Shown here one piece after another: positions 36,072 through 45,596 of a DNA stretch of 58,672 bases. The DNA is from Anaerolineae bacterium (lineage in GTDB: Bacteria; Chloroflexota; Anaerolineae; Promineifilales; Promineifilaceae), in contig JADLAX010000008.1 of the NCBI GenBank assembly GCA_020848035.1, forward strand, positions 1-58,672, written 5' to 3'. A program made the translations under genes and the position numbers. Each line of letters starts with the position of its first letter. Positions within the stretch are counted from its first letter, which is position 1. The notes under the pieces were generated by a model. The model made no database searches and was not told where the DNA came from. It saw only the letters and a program-made list of their open reading frames with translations.

Positions 36072-36100
36072 CGTTTTAAACTTTAAAGGACAACAACGCA

Positions 36101-36439
36101 TTACAAATGGTTGGACGAGTTGGGTTCAACAGGGACTATTATGAACCCCCAAAATTGTAAGAGGAGCAAAAGTCGTGCTGCCGCTGCACCACCTAAAGCC
36201 TGAGCTGTATGATAAAGGGTGGTGATAAATCGCTCTGTTTTCTGCGCATAAGGCTGCAACAGGTCGGGCAGCCGCTCGGAAAAGGTGTATTTGGCACAAC
36301 TTGAATGGTGGCAGCGAAAGCGGCGAACCTTCAGCTGAAGCCGGGCAATCTTAGCCGCAATTGGCAGGTCTTGTGGGGAGCGCGTGTAAAAGCCATGATT
36401 AGTCTCCTGATGTGATTTCAGGAGCCATAGCCTATCCAC
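36101..36439 (-). pseudogene. ISL3-family transposase fragment
   Basis: About 100 residues correspond to the N-terminal domain of an ISL3 transposase: YTRSPQDLPIAAKIARLQLKVRRFRCHHSSC aligns by eye with the same region of the intact copy at 28512-29960. Similarity ends after ALGGAAAARLL, and the first CxxC of the zinc domain and the whole catalytic core are missing. The element is dead. It differs enough from the intact copy to be a separate insertion. Confidence 0.75.
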
Positions 36440-36775
36440 AATGCTTATTCTACAAAATCCTTTGCACCAAAATTGGTGAAGAGCCTGACTTTGGGGTCAC
36501 TTTACTGCACCGTTTACTATAAAATTGACGCTGAAGGTGGACGCTTTAGCGCCCAAATTAACAACTTTGAAGGCGGAAGTGGCAATCGATTCTAATGATA
36601 GTGTGCTTGAAAACCTGAACACCCGGGCCAATCTGTCTTTATTTGTAGGCAGGTTTGTCTACCTGCCCATGATTCAGAGGTAAGCATTTCGCCATAAAGG
36701 TGAGGCGAATCCTTCGGGTTGCCTGGTGACCCAAATTAACAGGAATCAGGCATCAAGCATTCAAAAGAGTAGGCG
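36440..36775. other. Gene-free stretch between the ISL3 fragment and the DUF2804 gene
   Basis: No gene is supported. A short hairpin (GGCAGGT/ACCTGCC, near 36648-36667) and a small open frame near 36520-36595 without a start may be remnants of disrupted sequence. Confidence 0.5.
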
Positions 36776-37789
36776 ATGAACATAGAAAATGAGTTAACCT
36801 CCCCCATCGATTTATGCCTGCCAAACGGCCGTCTCAACCCCACAGCCGTTGGCTGGTCGCGCCACCCCCTGCACCGCTGTAACTTGAACGGCCGTTGGCC
36901 GCGCAAAAAGCGGTGGAATTATTGGGCAATGACCACTGAAAACCATCTCTTTTCGGCCACCATTAGCCATCTGGATTATGCCGGGCTGGTTTTTGTTTAC
37001 TTCGCCGACTTTGCCACCGGCCAGTTTAGCGAAGTGACGCGGCTGCTCCCCCTGGGCCAGGGCTGTCAGCTCGACAATGTCGTGGCGGCCGACGCCAGCT
37101 ACACGGGCCGCGGTTTGCAGGTGGCCATGCGGCAAACAAAAGGGGGCGTCAACCTGACGGTGGAAGTGGCGGATTTTGAAGGACGGCCGTTAACGGCACA
37201 GTTCACCATTACCACACCCCCGGAGCACGAAACCCTGAACGTGGTGGTGCCCTGGAACGCGCGCACCTTCCAATTCACCAGCAAGCAGAACTGCTTGCCG
37301 TCTGAAGGGATTGTCACGATTGGGGATCAACGCACTGTTTTTTCTGGCACACAGAGCTTTGCCTGCCTGGATTTTGGCCGGGGCATCTGGCCGCGCCACT
37401 GTCGCTGGAATTGGGGCAGTGCCTCGGGCCGACAAAATGGCCGTCTTCTTGGCCTGAATCTGGGCGGGCAGTGGACGGACAACACCGGCAGCACGGAAAA
37501 TGGGGTTTGCCTGGACGGACGTTTGCACAAGGTTTCCACCGAACTGACCTGGCAGTATGACAAGCAAAACTTCATGCGCCCGTGGCGCATCACGGAACCA
37601 AACGGGCAGTTGGACCTGACCTTTACCCCATTCCTGGAGCGCGTCGCGACCAGCAACGTCTGGTTGGTGAACTCAGAGGTTCATCAGCTGTTTGGCCGTT
37701 ACAGTGGGCACTTCACCACCACTGAAGGAGAAGATGTCCCAGTTCTCGACCTGGTGGGATGGGCGGAAGACCATGTCGCGCTCTGGTAA
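36776..37789 (+). CDS. DUF2804 family protein
   Basis: A 337-residue protein. The family pattern is visible: LTSPIDLCLPNGRLNPTAVGWSRHPLHRCNL, KKRWNYWAM, LDYAGLVFVYFADF, and later ACLDFGRGIWPRHCRWNWGSASG and FGRYSGHF. DUF2804 proteins are probably lipocalin-like or AttH-like beta-barrel proteins of unknown substrate. No signal peptide is seen. The start follows a weak ribosome-binding site. It precedes the MalT-type regulator on the same strand with a 155-bp gap that holds a GC-rich inverted repeat (37791-37828), so it is probably a separate unit. Confidence 0.85.
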   Translation: MNIENELTSPIDLCLPNGRLNPTAVGWSRHPLHRCNLNGRWPRKKRWNYWAMTTENHLFSATISHLDYAGLVFVYFADFATGQFSEVTRLLPLGQGCQLDNVVAADASYTGRGLQVAMRQTKGGVNLTVEVADFEGRPLTAQFTITTPPEHETLNVVVPWNARTFQFTSKQNCLPSEGIVTIGDQRTVFSGTQSFACLDFGRGIWPRHCRWNWGSASGRQNGRLLGLNLGGQWTDNTGSTENGVCLDGRLHKVSTELTWQYDKQNFMRPWRITEPNGQLDLTFTPFLERVATSNVWLVNSEVHQLFGRYSGHFTTTEGEDVPVLDLVGWAEDHVALW

Positions 37790-37944
37790 GCGGTCCGGGG
37801 CCAAGGGGGAAACCGGTCCCCTCTGGACCGTTTAGGGACGAAACGGCCGTTTGCCTGCCTGTTATGCTGCCATAATTAATGTGGCTCGCCATTTACAAAA
37901 ACGCTATAGTCTGCCATGTGCAGCAGGTGCAGCGAGGCGAGCCA

Positions 37945-40584
37945 ATGAAAGATCGTCACCTTCTAACCAAGTTCCATAAACCAGCCTGGCGGGAAAAAGG
38001 TGTTTCCCGACCTAGATTAATGGCGCGCCTGCAAACTGCTTTGAAGGAACAGCAAAAAGTCATCCTGGTTTCCGCCCCAGCCGGCTACGGCAAAACGACA
38101 TTGATGGCGGAGTGGGTTGTCAATCTGGCAGAAACGGCCGTTGCCACTACCTGGCTTTCCCTGGATACCGCAGATAACGATCCGGTGCGGTTTATGAGCT
38201 ACTTTTTGGCCGCCTGCCAACAATTGGACGCCACCATTGGCCAAAGCGCCCAGAGTTTGCTCGGGTTGCCCCAACTGCCGCCAACTCCGGCCATTTTCAA
38301 CCAGCTTATCAACGACTTGACGGAGCTAACCGAGCCGGCGATAGTGTTCCTCGATGATTATCACGTTATCGATAATCCCCAAATTCACGAAGCCATTGAG
38401 TATTTCCTGGATCATCAGCCGCCGCAAATTCATCTGGCCCTGACAACCCGCATTGACCCGCCATTTGCTTTGGCGCGACTGCGCGTGCGCGGCCAGCTCT
38501 GTGAAATCCGGGCCCAAGAATTGCGTTTTACGGGAGATGAGGCCCGCCAATTTTTCGACCAGTTCAGCCATATGGACCTGGAGCCAGATGAAATCACCGA
38601 TTTAGAGACCCGCACGGAAGGTTGGGTCGCCGGTTTATACCTGGCTGCCCTGGCCCTGCAAAATCTACCGAACCGGCGTGATTTCCTGATAGATTTTAGC
38701 GGCAGCCATCGCTATGTCATCGACTACTTGATGGACGAGGTTCTCAAATTCCAAACGTTGGAGATGCAGGATTTTTTGCGGCAGACGGCTGTTCTGCCGC
38801 AGTTTAGCGCCGAGTTGTGCCAGGCTGTTACCGGGACCAGTGCGGTCGAAATCCTCCATCACCTGGATCGCGACAACCTGTTCCTCGTTCCCCTGGATGA
38901 CCAGCGCGGCTGGTATCGTTTTCACCATCTCTTTGCCGACGTCTTGCGTGCCGGGCTAGACCCTGCGGCCGAGCGGCAAGTGCGGCGCCGTGCCGCCGTC
39001 TGGTTTACCCAGCAGGGCTTGCTGGCGCAGGCCATCCCTCACTGGCTGGCTGTACCCGACATGACGCAGGCAGCGCAGCTTATCAGCGAGCAAGCCAATG
39101 AATGGTTAAAAAATGGGGAACTGCAGACGCTGCTTGGTTGGCTAGAGGCATTGCCCGCCGAACAAGTGACCACCAGCTCAGATCTCACCGCCTACAAAGC
39201 CACCTGTCTGCTGCTAACCGGGCAGACAGAGAATGCTCGCCTTTTTGTGCAGCAGGCCACAGAACGTTCTGTCCAACACAGTGAAAGGCCTGGCTCAGGC
39301 CGGTTGCTGGCGATTCGGGCCTGGCTGGCGATGATCGGTGGGGCAGCAGATTGTGCCGATCTGGCCCAGGCTGCACTCAGTCAGCTGGCTGAATCAGACC
39401 AGTTTTTCAGAGCCATTGCCCTGGTGGCGCTGGGTTCGGATTATGCCTGGAACACGGACCTGGTGACCTCCAGCCAGGTATTTCAGCAGACCTACACCTT
39501 AGGTCAGCAGATGGGCCATGCATTTGTTGCCTTAGGCGCTCTGGCCAATTGGGCGTTTAACCTGCTGGAAATGGGTCAACTCCGCCGGGCCGAGGCTCTT
39601 TGCCGGGGAGCGCTGGCTGAGTATGTGGATGGGCGTGGTCAGCCTCTGCCTGTTTTGGGCATCGTGTACAGCCCACTGGCGGCCATTTGCTATGAACAGG
39701 GCAAGTTTGATGAAGCGGAGCACTTTGCCCGCCAAAGCATTTTGTTAAGCCAGCGCCTCTTTTCTAACGTAATTTTGGGTGGTGACAGCGAAATTGTGCT
39801 GGCCAGAATTGCCTTCCATAAGGGCTCTTCTGACGAAGCTCTGGCCCTCCTGGCGAAAACGGCCCAGACGGCGCGGCGCCATAATGTGCAGATTGTGGTC
39901 TATAAAACGGCCGTCGTGACGGCCGAACTCCATTTGCTGCTGGGCAACACAAGCCAGGTGCGCCTGCTCCTTGAAGAATTGGCAACCAACCCCCTACCCG
40001 ATCTGACGAAGACCCGGCGCATTCTGGCCCATTTGCAGGCACGCTACTGGCTGGCAACTGGTGAACTGAGTAAAGCCAGCCATCAACTTACAGAACTTGA
40101 AACGCTGGAGCAGCAAGAAGGGTGCGTGCGGCGGCAGCTAGGCATTGCCATCAGCCAGGCGTTGTTGGCGCAGGCGGAAGGTCAATGGTCACACGCCCTG
40201 GACATCTTTGCCCGCGCCCTGCGTCTGGCCGCGTCAGAAAGCTATATGACCCTTTTTTTGCCCTACGTGGGTTGGCCTACCGGGCAGCTGCTGCAAGCCT
40301 CCCACGCTGTTGCCCCAGAGCTGGTTGCTGCTGTTTTGCAGCGGGCAAAACCGAGTGAAGTGGTACGTCAACCAAGCTTTTTCTTGCCTGAACCCCTCAC
40401 CGAGCAGGAACTTCGGATACTTGGTATGTTGCTAGACGGCCGTTCCAATCCGGAAATTGCCGCAGAGCTGTTCATTGCCGTAGGCACCGCTAAATGGCAT
40501 GTGCACAATATCCTGCAAAAACTCGGTGTGGCTAATCGCGCTCAAGCCATCGTCAAAGCGCACGAGTTAGGCCTGACTGGTTAA
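37945..40584 (+). CDS. MalT-type ATP-dependent LuxR regulator
   Basis: An 879-residue regulator. The N-terminal STAND ATPase has Walker A SAPAGYGKTT and a Walker B-like IVFLDDYHVI. Following helices carry LTTRIDPPFALARLRVRGQL and the TEGWVAGLYLAALAL sensor. The middle consists of TPR-like repeats. The C-terminus is a LuxR helix-turn-helix (LTEQELRILGMLLDGRSNPEIAAELFIAVGTAKWHVHNILQKLGV). ATP and an inducer would drive oligomerisation and activation. The start MKDRHL with GAGGCGAG before it is preferred over an in-frame start 66 bases earlier. It is upstream of a small-protein/membrane-protein operon which it may control; a second copy of this arrangement is at 48-51.5 kb. Confidence 0.92.
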   Translation: MKDRHLLTKFHKPAWREKGVSRPRLMARLQTALKEQQKVILVSAPAGYGKTTLMAEWVVNLAETAVATTWLSLDTADNDPVRFMSYFLAACQQLDATIGQSAQSLLGLPQLPPTPAIFNQLINDLTELTEPAIVFLDDYHVIDNPQIHEAIEYFLDHQPPQIHLALTTRIDPPFALARLRVRGQLCEIRAQELRFTGDEARQFFDQFSHMDLEPDEITDLETRTEGWVAGLYLAALALQNLPNRRDFLIDFSGSHRYVIDYLMDEVLKFQTLEMQDFLRQTAVLPQFSAELCQAVTGTSAVEILHHLDRDNLFLVPLDDQRGWYRFHHLFADVLRAGLDPAAERQVRRRAAVWFTQQGLLAQAIPHWLAVPDMTQAAQLISEQANEWLKNGELQTLLGWLEALPAEQVTTSSDLTAYKATCLLLTGQTENARLFVQQATERSVQHSERPGSGRLLAIRAWLAMIGGAADCADLAQAALSQLAESDQFFRAIALVALGSDYAWNTDLVTSSQVFQQTYTLGQQMGHAFVALGALANWAFNLLEMGQLRRAEALCRGALAEYVDGRGQPLPVLGIVYSPLAAICYEQGKFDEAEHFARQSILLSQRLFSNVILGGDSEIVLARIAFHKGSSDEALALLAKTAQTARRHNVQIVVYKTAVVTAELHLLLGNTSQVRLLLEELATNPLPDLTKTRRILAHLQARYWLATGELSKASHQLTELETLEQQEGCVRRQLGIAISQALLAQAEGQWSHALDIFARALRLAASESYMTLFLPYVGWPTGQLLQASHAVAPELVAAVLQRAKPSEVVRQPSFFLPEPLTEQELRILGMLLDGRSNPEIAAELFIAVGTAKWHVHNILQKLGVANRAQAIVKAHELGLTG

Positions 40585-40737
40585 ACCCACACCTTCCTTT
40601 TCCAACCGTCCGTTCCCTATCCTGTACCCAGTGAAACCCACCCCCAACCCTATCTCTGGGTAGGCGACATGCTGCCTGGCCCGCAGTAGACTGAGCCCAT
40701 GAGTGAAAACAAATTACAGGATGGAGGTTCTGGAAAA

Positions 40738-41268
40738 ATGAAGCATTTTAGCAAAAACGCTCTTTTGTTTGGCGGCATGCTTTTGCTGGTTATGTTGGGT
40801 GCTTGTCGCTACCCCGGTACGGGAACCGACCCGGCGCGGATTGTGGCCAAAACGGCCGAAAAGATCGCCGTTTTTACGCTGCCGCCCGGTTATGAACCGG
40901 AGTATGGGCTGCACGCTCTGGGCTACACGGCGGTGGCTTACCATGACGATGAGGCGGGGCATTTGTATCTGGTGCAGTCGGAGTCCGAGGCGGACGGCAC
41001 GGCGCTGCAGGAGGCACTTGACGAGATGGTGCCCGGCTATCAGGATGAAGAGAGAGAGCTTGAGGTGGTGGAACAATGGTCGTTCACCCTACGTGGTCAA
41101 GAGGTGCTCGTCACCATTAGTGAGGGGATGGGGTGGGAAGATGAGATGATGCGCCAGGCAACGGCCGTCTTTCGGGGCAAAGCGGGACCGACTTTGCTTA
41201 TCCTGCGCGAACCAAGCAACCGCTGGGATGAGGCCGCCGTCCAGGCGTTCCTTACCTCGATTCAATAA
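40738..41268 (+). CDS. Hypothetical lipoprotein
   Basis: A 176-residue protein with a lipoprotein signal ending in LGAC, then a mature domain of no recognised family (FTLPPGYEPEYGLHALGYTAVAYHDDEAGHLYLVQS onward). The start MKHFSK was chosen because GGAGG lies 10 bases before it and it gives a proper signal peptide; an in-frame start 39 bases upstream is possible. It lies between the regulator and the small-protein gene and is followed by its own hairpin. A surface role is inferred. Confidence 0.7.
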   Translation: MKHFSKNALLFGGMLLLVMLGACRYPGTGTDPARIVAKTAEKIAVFTLPPGYEPEYGLHALGYTAVAYHDDEAGHLYLVQSESEADGTALQEALDEMVPGYQDEERELEVVEQWSFTLRGQEVLVTISEGMGWEDEMMRQATAVFRGKAGPTLLILREPSNRWDEAAVQAFLTSIQ

Positions 41269-41283
41269 CGGTTGAATCAGCTA

Positions 41284-41333
41284 GAAGGGCACAGCGCCGT
41301 CTTCCGCCTCTTCGTGAACAATCTGTGCCCTTC
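41284..41333 (+). terminator. Hairpin after the lipoprotein gene
   Basis: Perfect 11-bp arms (GAAGGGCACAG at 41284-41294, CTGTGCCCTTC at 41323-41333) have a 28-base loop. A short T-run (CTCTTTGG) follows a few bases on. It is probably a terminator with a long loop, separating the lipoprotein gene from the next operon. Confidence 0.55.
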
Positions 41334-41415
41334 GCTCTTTGGATACTGCTATTGACCTTCAAATGGAGGAGTGGCAAAAGCGGCCGTTTGAGCAGCCGCA
41401 GCAGGAGTGTTGTGG

Positions 41416-41658
41416 ATGGAAAAACAAATTTACCAGATTTGTGTACAGGGACATTTGGATGCCCGCTGGTTACACCGGTTTGAGGGGTTAACTCTTTCGC
41501 TAACTCCAGCTGGGCAGACGATACTCACCGGTCCAGTCGTGGACCAGGCCGCTTTGTACGGTCTATTGAATCAACTACGAGATTTAGGGCTGGACCTGAT
41601 TTCCTTACAGCGCCAGCCCCAGGTTACACAACAGGAGAATCAACATGTCAACAAGTAG
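41416..41658 (+). CDS. Small QAALxGLL family protein
   Basis: An 80-residue protein. The core pattern is YQICVQGHLDARWLHRFEGLTLSLT, then TILTGPVVDQAALYGLLNQLRDLGLDLISLQ. It is a paralogue of the protein at 48460-48747, and both lie beside MalT-type regulators. The fold is probably a small alpha+beta unit; function unknown. Start MEKQIY has GGAG upstream. The stop overlaps the following membrane-protein gene by 14 bp, which suggests coupled translation. Confidence 0.8.
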   Translation: MEKQIYQICVQGHLDARWLHRFEGLTLSLTPAGQTILTGPVVDQAALYGLLNQLRDLGLDLISLQRQPQVTQQENQHVNK

Positions 41659-42649
41659 TCTTAAAGAAACGGCCGTTCAGCCACGCGCCACCTATCTAAA
41701 ATTCACGGGTTTACTGGGGTTGACCGTTTTGTGTGTCTTCTCGGTTTATACCTTCCTGCACGAAAGCGGCCACACGCTGGTTGGTCTGGCTTTTGGCCAG
41801 ACCCTTACCGCTTTTAGCACCACGTTCTGGGATTTGAGTGCCCACGTTCAGCTGGTGGGTGAGCTTTCAGCCGCGCAGCAAGCAATGCAAAGTGCTGCCG
41901 GGGTCACGCTGCCCCTGCTGGTCTGGGCCATCTTCATGAGCCTGGTGCCGCGAAAAGCCAGCTTTAATCTGGAACTGTTTAAGCTGGTAGCGTCCATGGG
42001 CGTGGTTAATACGCTGCTGGTCTGGATGGTCATTCCCCTGCTGGATATGTGGGGCAATGCACCGGTCAACGACGATGTAACCCATTTTTTGCGCGCCAGC
42101 GCACTGCCGCCCCTACTGGTAACGGCCGTTGCCACCCTCCTTTTTGTCCTCGGCTGGGTCTTGTTTATGACCAAGTCCAGGGGGTTGGCCCAATTCAGGC
42201 AGCTTGAACAAATGCAGAGAACCGGTCCGGCAGCATTCACGATGCTGGCCGTCACTGCGGTCGTGTTCCTGAGCACGTTGGGCATCAACACGGCCGCGAC
42301 GCAAAACGGCACGCCCCGTCTCAGCCCGCCGTCCAACCTGGCGCTGGTGGCCCAGGTAGACCTGACAGCCCGGGCATACCAAAACGAGGTGTTGGCCACT
42401 TTTTCCGTGACAGAAAACGGCCGATTGGACCTGTTTTTTTCGGTGCAGGATATCAACACCGATTACTTTGATCTCCGCCTCGTTGGGCCGAATGACTACA
42501 GCTTTCTGCTGCTTCATGGCGAAGTGTATCGGGCCGATCGCGATGGTGGCTTGCGGGAGCTCACGCTATTGCCGGGCACTTACCAGGCGGTTCTGACGGC
42601 CAACCAAAGCCCGGGAGTCGTATCCATCTATGGGAATCCGGCTGAGTAA
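41645..42649 (+). CDS. Membrane protein with HESGH zinc motif (M50-like)
   Basis: A 334-residue protein. In the first membrane helix FLHESGHTLVGLAFG has the HExxH zinc-binding motif, as in site-2-protease-like (M50) families. Three to five further helices lie at about 80-105, 120-140, 155-175 and 200-220. The C-terminal 110 residues form a soluble extracytoplasmic domain. The second metal ligand of M50 (a downstream Asp motif) was not identified, so activity is not certain. It overlaps the small-protein gene and precedes the hydrolase gene, making a three-gene operon. Confidence 0.65.
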   Translation: MSTSSLKETAVQPRATYLKFTGLLGLTVLCVFSVYTFLHESGHTLVGLAFGQTLTAFSTTFWDLSAHVQLVGELSAAQQAMQSAAGVTLPLLVWAIFMSLVPRKASFNLELFKLVASMGVVNTLLVWMVIPLLDMWGNAPVNDDVTHFLRASALPPLLVTAVATLLFVLGWVLFMTKSRGLAQFRQLEQMQRTGPAAFTMLAVTAVVFLSTLGINTAATQNGTPRLSPPSNLALVAQVDLTARAYQNEVLATFSVTENGRLDLFFSVQDINTDYFDLRLVGPNDYSFLLLHGEVYRADRDGGLRELTLLPGTYQAVLTANQSPGVVSIYGNPAE

Positions 42650-42689
42650 TTCCCACGATTTTGATCTTTTCAGGAAAGGAGGTTTTCTC

Positions 42690-44243
42690 ATGAGCACCAT
42701 TCGTCAATTATTTGTTCGCGAGGGAGCGCAAGCCCCAACTTTACCTAACAACCGATTGAGGCAAACGGCCGTTGCCGCGGCCAGCGCCTCATTGGTCGGA
42801 TTGCTGACGGCGCTGCTTCTGCCGTATGGTCCCATCACGGTGACCCAGGTTTGGCTGGCAATGGCCGCCAGCCTGGTGGCCGGAGTGGTGGCTGGCTTTG
42901 CCCTGCGTTCCCCTTGGGCGATGCTGCTGGCACCGCTGGCCTACATCGCTCTTTTTGAAATCGTCAGGCCCGTCGGCGCGGTGCCGACAATTGGCGCGAT
43001 TCGGTTAGACAATACATATGGCCTCCTGGCCTTATTGATGGGTCGGGGCTTTCATGGTTTGGTGGCGCTGCTGCCGCTGATGCTTGGTGCCGGTATCGGT
43101 GCCTGGCTGACGCGGAACGGTTCAGCCGATGCCGACAGCCCGGTTTACACCGTTGGACGATTGGCCCCGCTGTTTCTTTTGACGCTGCTGGTTATCGGCT
43201 TGGCTGTTTGGAATGGGATTCCGGCTCAAACGCCGCCTATCCTGGATGAAACGGGCCAGCCGGTACCGGGAAGCATTGCCGAGTTAACGGTCGTTTCCCT
43301 GGGCGGCCAGGAACAAACGATCATGATCCGGGCGCACCGGGCGGACCTGCCCGTGCTGCTTTATCTCAGCGGGGGACCGGGTCAGAGCGATCTGCCTTAT
43401 ACGCGGGTGCTTTTTGAAGACCTGACTCAGGATTTTGTCGTCGTGGGTTGGGACCAGCGCGGCACCGGCAAATCCTACCCGGCGCTCTACCCTCCGACTT
43501 CGGTAACCCTGGAACAGGCGGTCGCCGATACCATCGAGCTGACCGAATACCTCCGCCAGCGCTTTGATGAGCCAAAAATCTACCTGATGGGTGAATCCTG
43601 GGGCACCACCCTGGGAGTGTTGGCCGTGCAGCAGCGCCCAGACCTGTATTATGCCTGGATTGGCAGCGGCCAGATGGTCAGCCAACGGGAAACGGATCGC
43701 CTGCTCTTCCACGACATCCTGGCCCTGGCGGAACGCACTGGTAACACGGCCCTGGCCGAGCAAATGCTGGCCTTTGGTGAACCACCGTATGCCGACACCC
43801 CCTATCCTAACGCCGTGGTCATGAGCTATTACGAGCAGCTGGGACAGCCCTACATGCCGCCGCAAGCGTATATCGACCGGGGAACAGCCGCTAACCTGGG
43901 TCCCTGGGGAATTATGGGCAGTGAATACACCTTGGTGGAAAAGGTGAACGTACTGCGCGGTCTCATCGACCTGTTTACCCTGATGTATCCACAGCTGCAG
44001 GAAATAGATTTCCGGCAGGACGTCACCCAACTGGATGTGCCCGTTTATATTCTGGATGGCGCGATGGAACTTGAGGCACGGCGCGATCTGGCGTTGGCGT
44101 GGTATGGGCAGCTTGATGCCCCACGCAAGCAGCTGTACACTTTTGATAACGCGGGGCACTCGGTGGCGTTTGAGCAGTTTGCCGCCATACATCACATTTT
44201 GACCGAGACGGTATTGCCAGACACTTACCCCTACCAAAACTAA
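42690..44243 (+). CDS. Membrane-anchored alpha/beta hydrolase (prolyl iminopeptidase-like)
   Basis: A 517-residue protein. The first 200 residues contain about five membrane helices. The rest is an alpha/beta hydrolase of the proline-iminopeptidase group: YLSGGPGQSDL (oxyanion loop), VVGWDQRGTGKS, MGESWGTTLG (nucleophile Ser), then YILDGAMELEA and FDNAGHSVAF (catalytic His). The chosen ATG has AAGGAGG at good spacing. The hydrolase would act near or across the membrane, perhaps on peptides released by the neighbouring HESGH protein; that link is inference. Confidence 0.8.
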   Translation: MSTIRQLFVREGAQAPTLPNNRLRQTAVAAASASLVGLLTALLLPYGPITVTQVWLAMAASLVAGVVAGFALRSPWAMLLAPLAYIALFEIVRPVGAVPTIGAIRLDNTYGLLALLMGRGFHGLVALLPLMLGAGIGAWLTRNGSADADSPVYTVGRLAPLFLLTLLVIGLAVWNGIPAQTPPILDETGQPVPGSIAELTVVSLGGQEQTIMIRAHRADLPVLLYLSGGPGQSDLPYTRVLFEDLTQDFVVVGWDQRGTGKSYPALYPPTSVTLEQAVADTIELTEYLRQRFDEPKIYLMGESWGTTLGVLAVQQRPDLYYAWIGSGQMVSQRETDRLLFHDILALAERTGNTALAEQMLAFGEPPYADTPYPNAVVMSYYEQLGQPYMPPQAYIDRGTAANLGPWGIMGSEYTLVEKVNVLRGLIDLFTLMYPQLQEIDFRQDVTQLDVPVYILDGAMELEARRDLALAWYGQLDAPRKQLYTFDNAGHSVAFEQFAAIHHILTETVLPDTYPYQN

Positions 44244-44430
44244 ACGCAGAACGCGGAGTAAGTAAGAATGCGTAAAGTGCCCCGGTTTTTAGGGTATAAA
44301 TATCGTTTGGGGCAGGGGGAAACAGCCGCTTGTTTCACATAGGCGAGTCGAGTGATAGGGTCCCTCAAAAAATGGTTTTGCCCTATGCAGCAACTTAGAA
44401 CCTGTCCGAAAAATAAAATGACCTAAACAA

Positions 44431-44963
44431 AAGATGCACCTCGTGGACAATTAGTTTGACCAAAAACAAACATCCAGCGAGGTGCATCTTGAAAAACAAG
44501 GATAAACAAAAGCCCCAGAATGTCGACTATTTCCGTGTCCCGAGGCCGTTGTGGCGTCGTATCAAAAAACATCTGCCCAAACCGCCGCAAAGACGCGGAC
44601 CAGGCCGCCCCCAAGCTGACAATCGGGCAGTCGTCAATGGCCTCTGGTACATCTTGTGGACTGGCTGCCAATGGAAAGCAATCCATCGAAATTGGTTCGG
44701 TGTTTCTAGCAGTGTCCTGCACGAACGGTTCCAAACCTGGCAACAACAGGGTATCTGGGACAAGGTATTGCAGACGCTGGTTCGCTTTTACAATCGACAG
44801 CGGCGAATTGGCTGGAAATGGCAAGCTATCGACAGTAAATCGGTGCCTGCCCCTCTGGGCGGAGAAGCAACGGGAGGCAATCCCACTGACCGAGGTAAAC
44901 GCGGTGCCAAGATTCATATCCTGGTTGATGAGCGAGGCGCACCGCTGGCGGTGCATCTTACCC
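44431..44963 (+). pseudogene. IS5-family element, truncated transposase
   Basis: A 13-bp inverted repeat (44431-44443 and 44478-44490, AAGATGCACCTCG and its complement) marks the left part of the element. The transposase frame from 44456 reads VPRPLWRRIKKHLP, GRPQADNRAVVNGLWYILWTGCQWKAI, AIDSKSVPAPLGG (first Asp), then AKIHILVDERGAPLAVHLT (second Asp). It is lost beyond 44963, so the final catalytic Glu is missing. The reading frame continues only into the neighbouring lipoprotein gene. The junction falls just after GGTGCATCTT (44950-44959), the same decamer as at 44481-44490. Confidence 0.75.
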
Positions 44964-45462
44964 GTTGGGACTTTACATCTAGGTCCAGTGAGTCAATGCC
45001 AAAGGTGATAACCTGCCCCAAATCCTGCCGTTCAAAAAAATCATCAAACTGTGCGCCAGGTCCCATACTCTTGATAACACCCCACCAGTTCACAACCTCT
45101 TCCGTGGCTTCTGGTGGTATAGAACTGCCTGGCGTGTTTTCTGCTGTGTTTCCAGCAGTTGCGGTTGCCGCAACAAGCGTGGTAGGCGTTGAGATGCTTT
45201 GTACTCCAGGGCTACATTCTCCCCGATAATAGGCCCATTCATCGCAGGTACTGCCATCTGCGAAGATACATACGCCATATTGACTGCCATCAACGGCCGT
45301 ACGTATTTCGAGTTTGTTCCCATTCTGCTCACAATAAACCGAAGCGGGGTTTGGTAGCTCTGCCTGGGGTGTCTCTGTCGTATCAGGCATAGCCTGATTT
45401 TGTGATACTGTGCAAGCTGCCAGTGTCATCAAAATGATTGTGAAAATAAAGAGCTTTTTCAT
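44914..45462 (-). pseudogene. DUF333 lipoprotein truncated by the IS remnant
   Basis: The intact part has a lipoprotein signal (LAAC), then the DUF333 domain NPASVYCEQNGNKLEIRTAVDGSQYGVCIFADGSTCDEWAYYRGEC. A Thr/Pro/Ala-rich linker leads to a domain WWGVIKSMGPGAQFDDFFERQ, which breaks off at GIDSLDLD. The last 15-20 codons read IS sequence, so the C-terminal domain is incomplete. DUF333 proteins are small secreted proteins of unclear role, sometimes called putative hemolysins. The ATG overlaps the stop of a tiny upstream gene (ATGA). Confidence 0.75.
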
Positions 45463-45569
45463 TTTTTTCCTTCTTTTTGTATATGCTTCCTCTTGATTTC
45501 CCGTGGCTTTGCCCAGGTCAAGATGATGCCGAACGTGATAACCAGACTGAATGAGATTTCCCACTCCAC
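45459..45569 (-). CDS. 36-residue membrane peptide coupled to the DUF333 gene
   Basis: A GTG start at 45567-45569 has GGAG eight bases upstream. The product has one hydrophobic helix (ISFSLVITFGIILTWA) followed by a basic tail (KPREIKRKHIQKEGKK). Its TGA overlaps the ATG of the DUF333 lipoprotein as ATGA, a sign of translational coupling. A single conserved-looking membrane span plus basic tail resembles a small regulatory or toxin-like peptide, but no family is recognised. Short length keeps confidence low. Confidence 0.45.
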   Translation of the reverse strand: MEWEISFSLVITFGIILTWAKPREIKRKHIQKEGKK

Positions 45570-45596
45570 AGTGCTTTCTCCATGCCGGATTAAGCT

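Noticed and set aside
43284..44237. 317-codon minus-strand frame
   Set aside because: Antisense shadow of the alpha/beta hydrolase, which has clear catalytic motifs.
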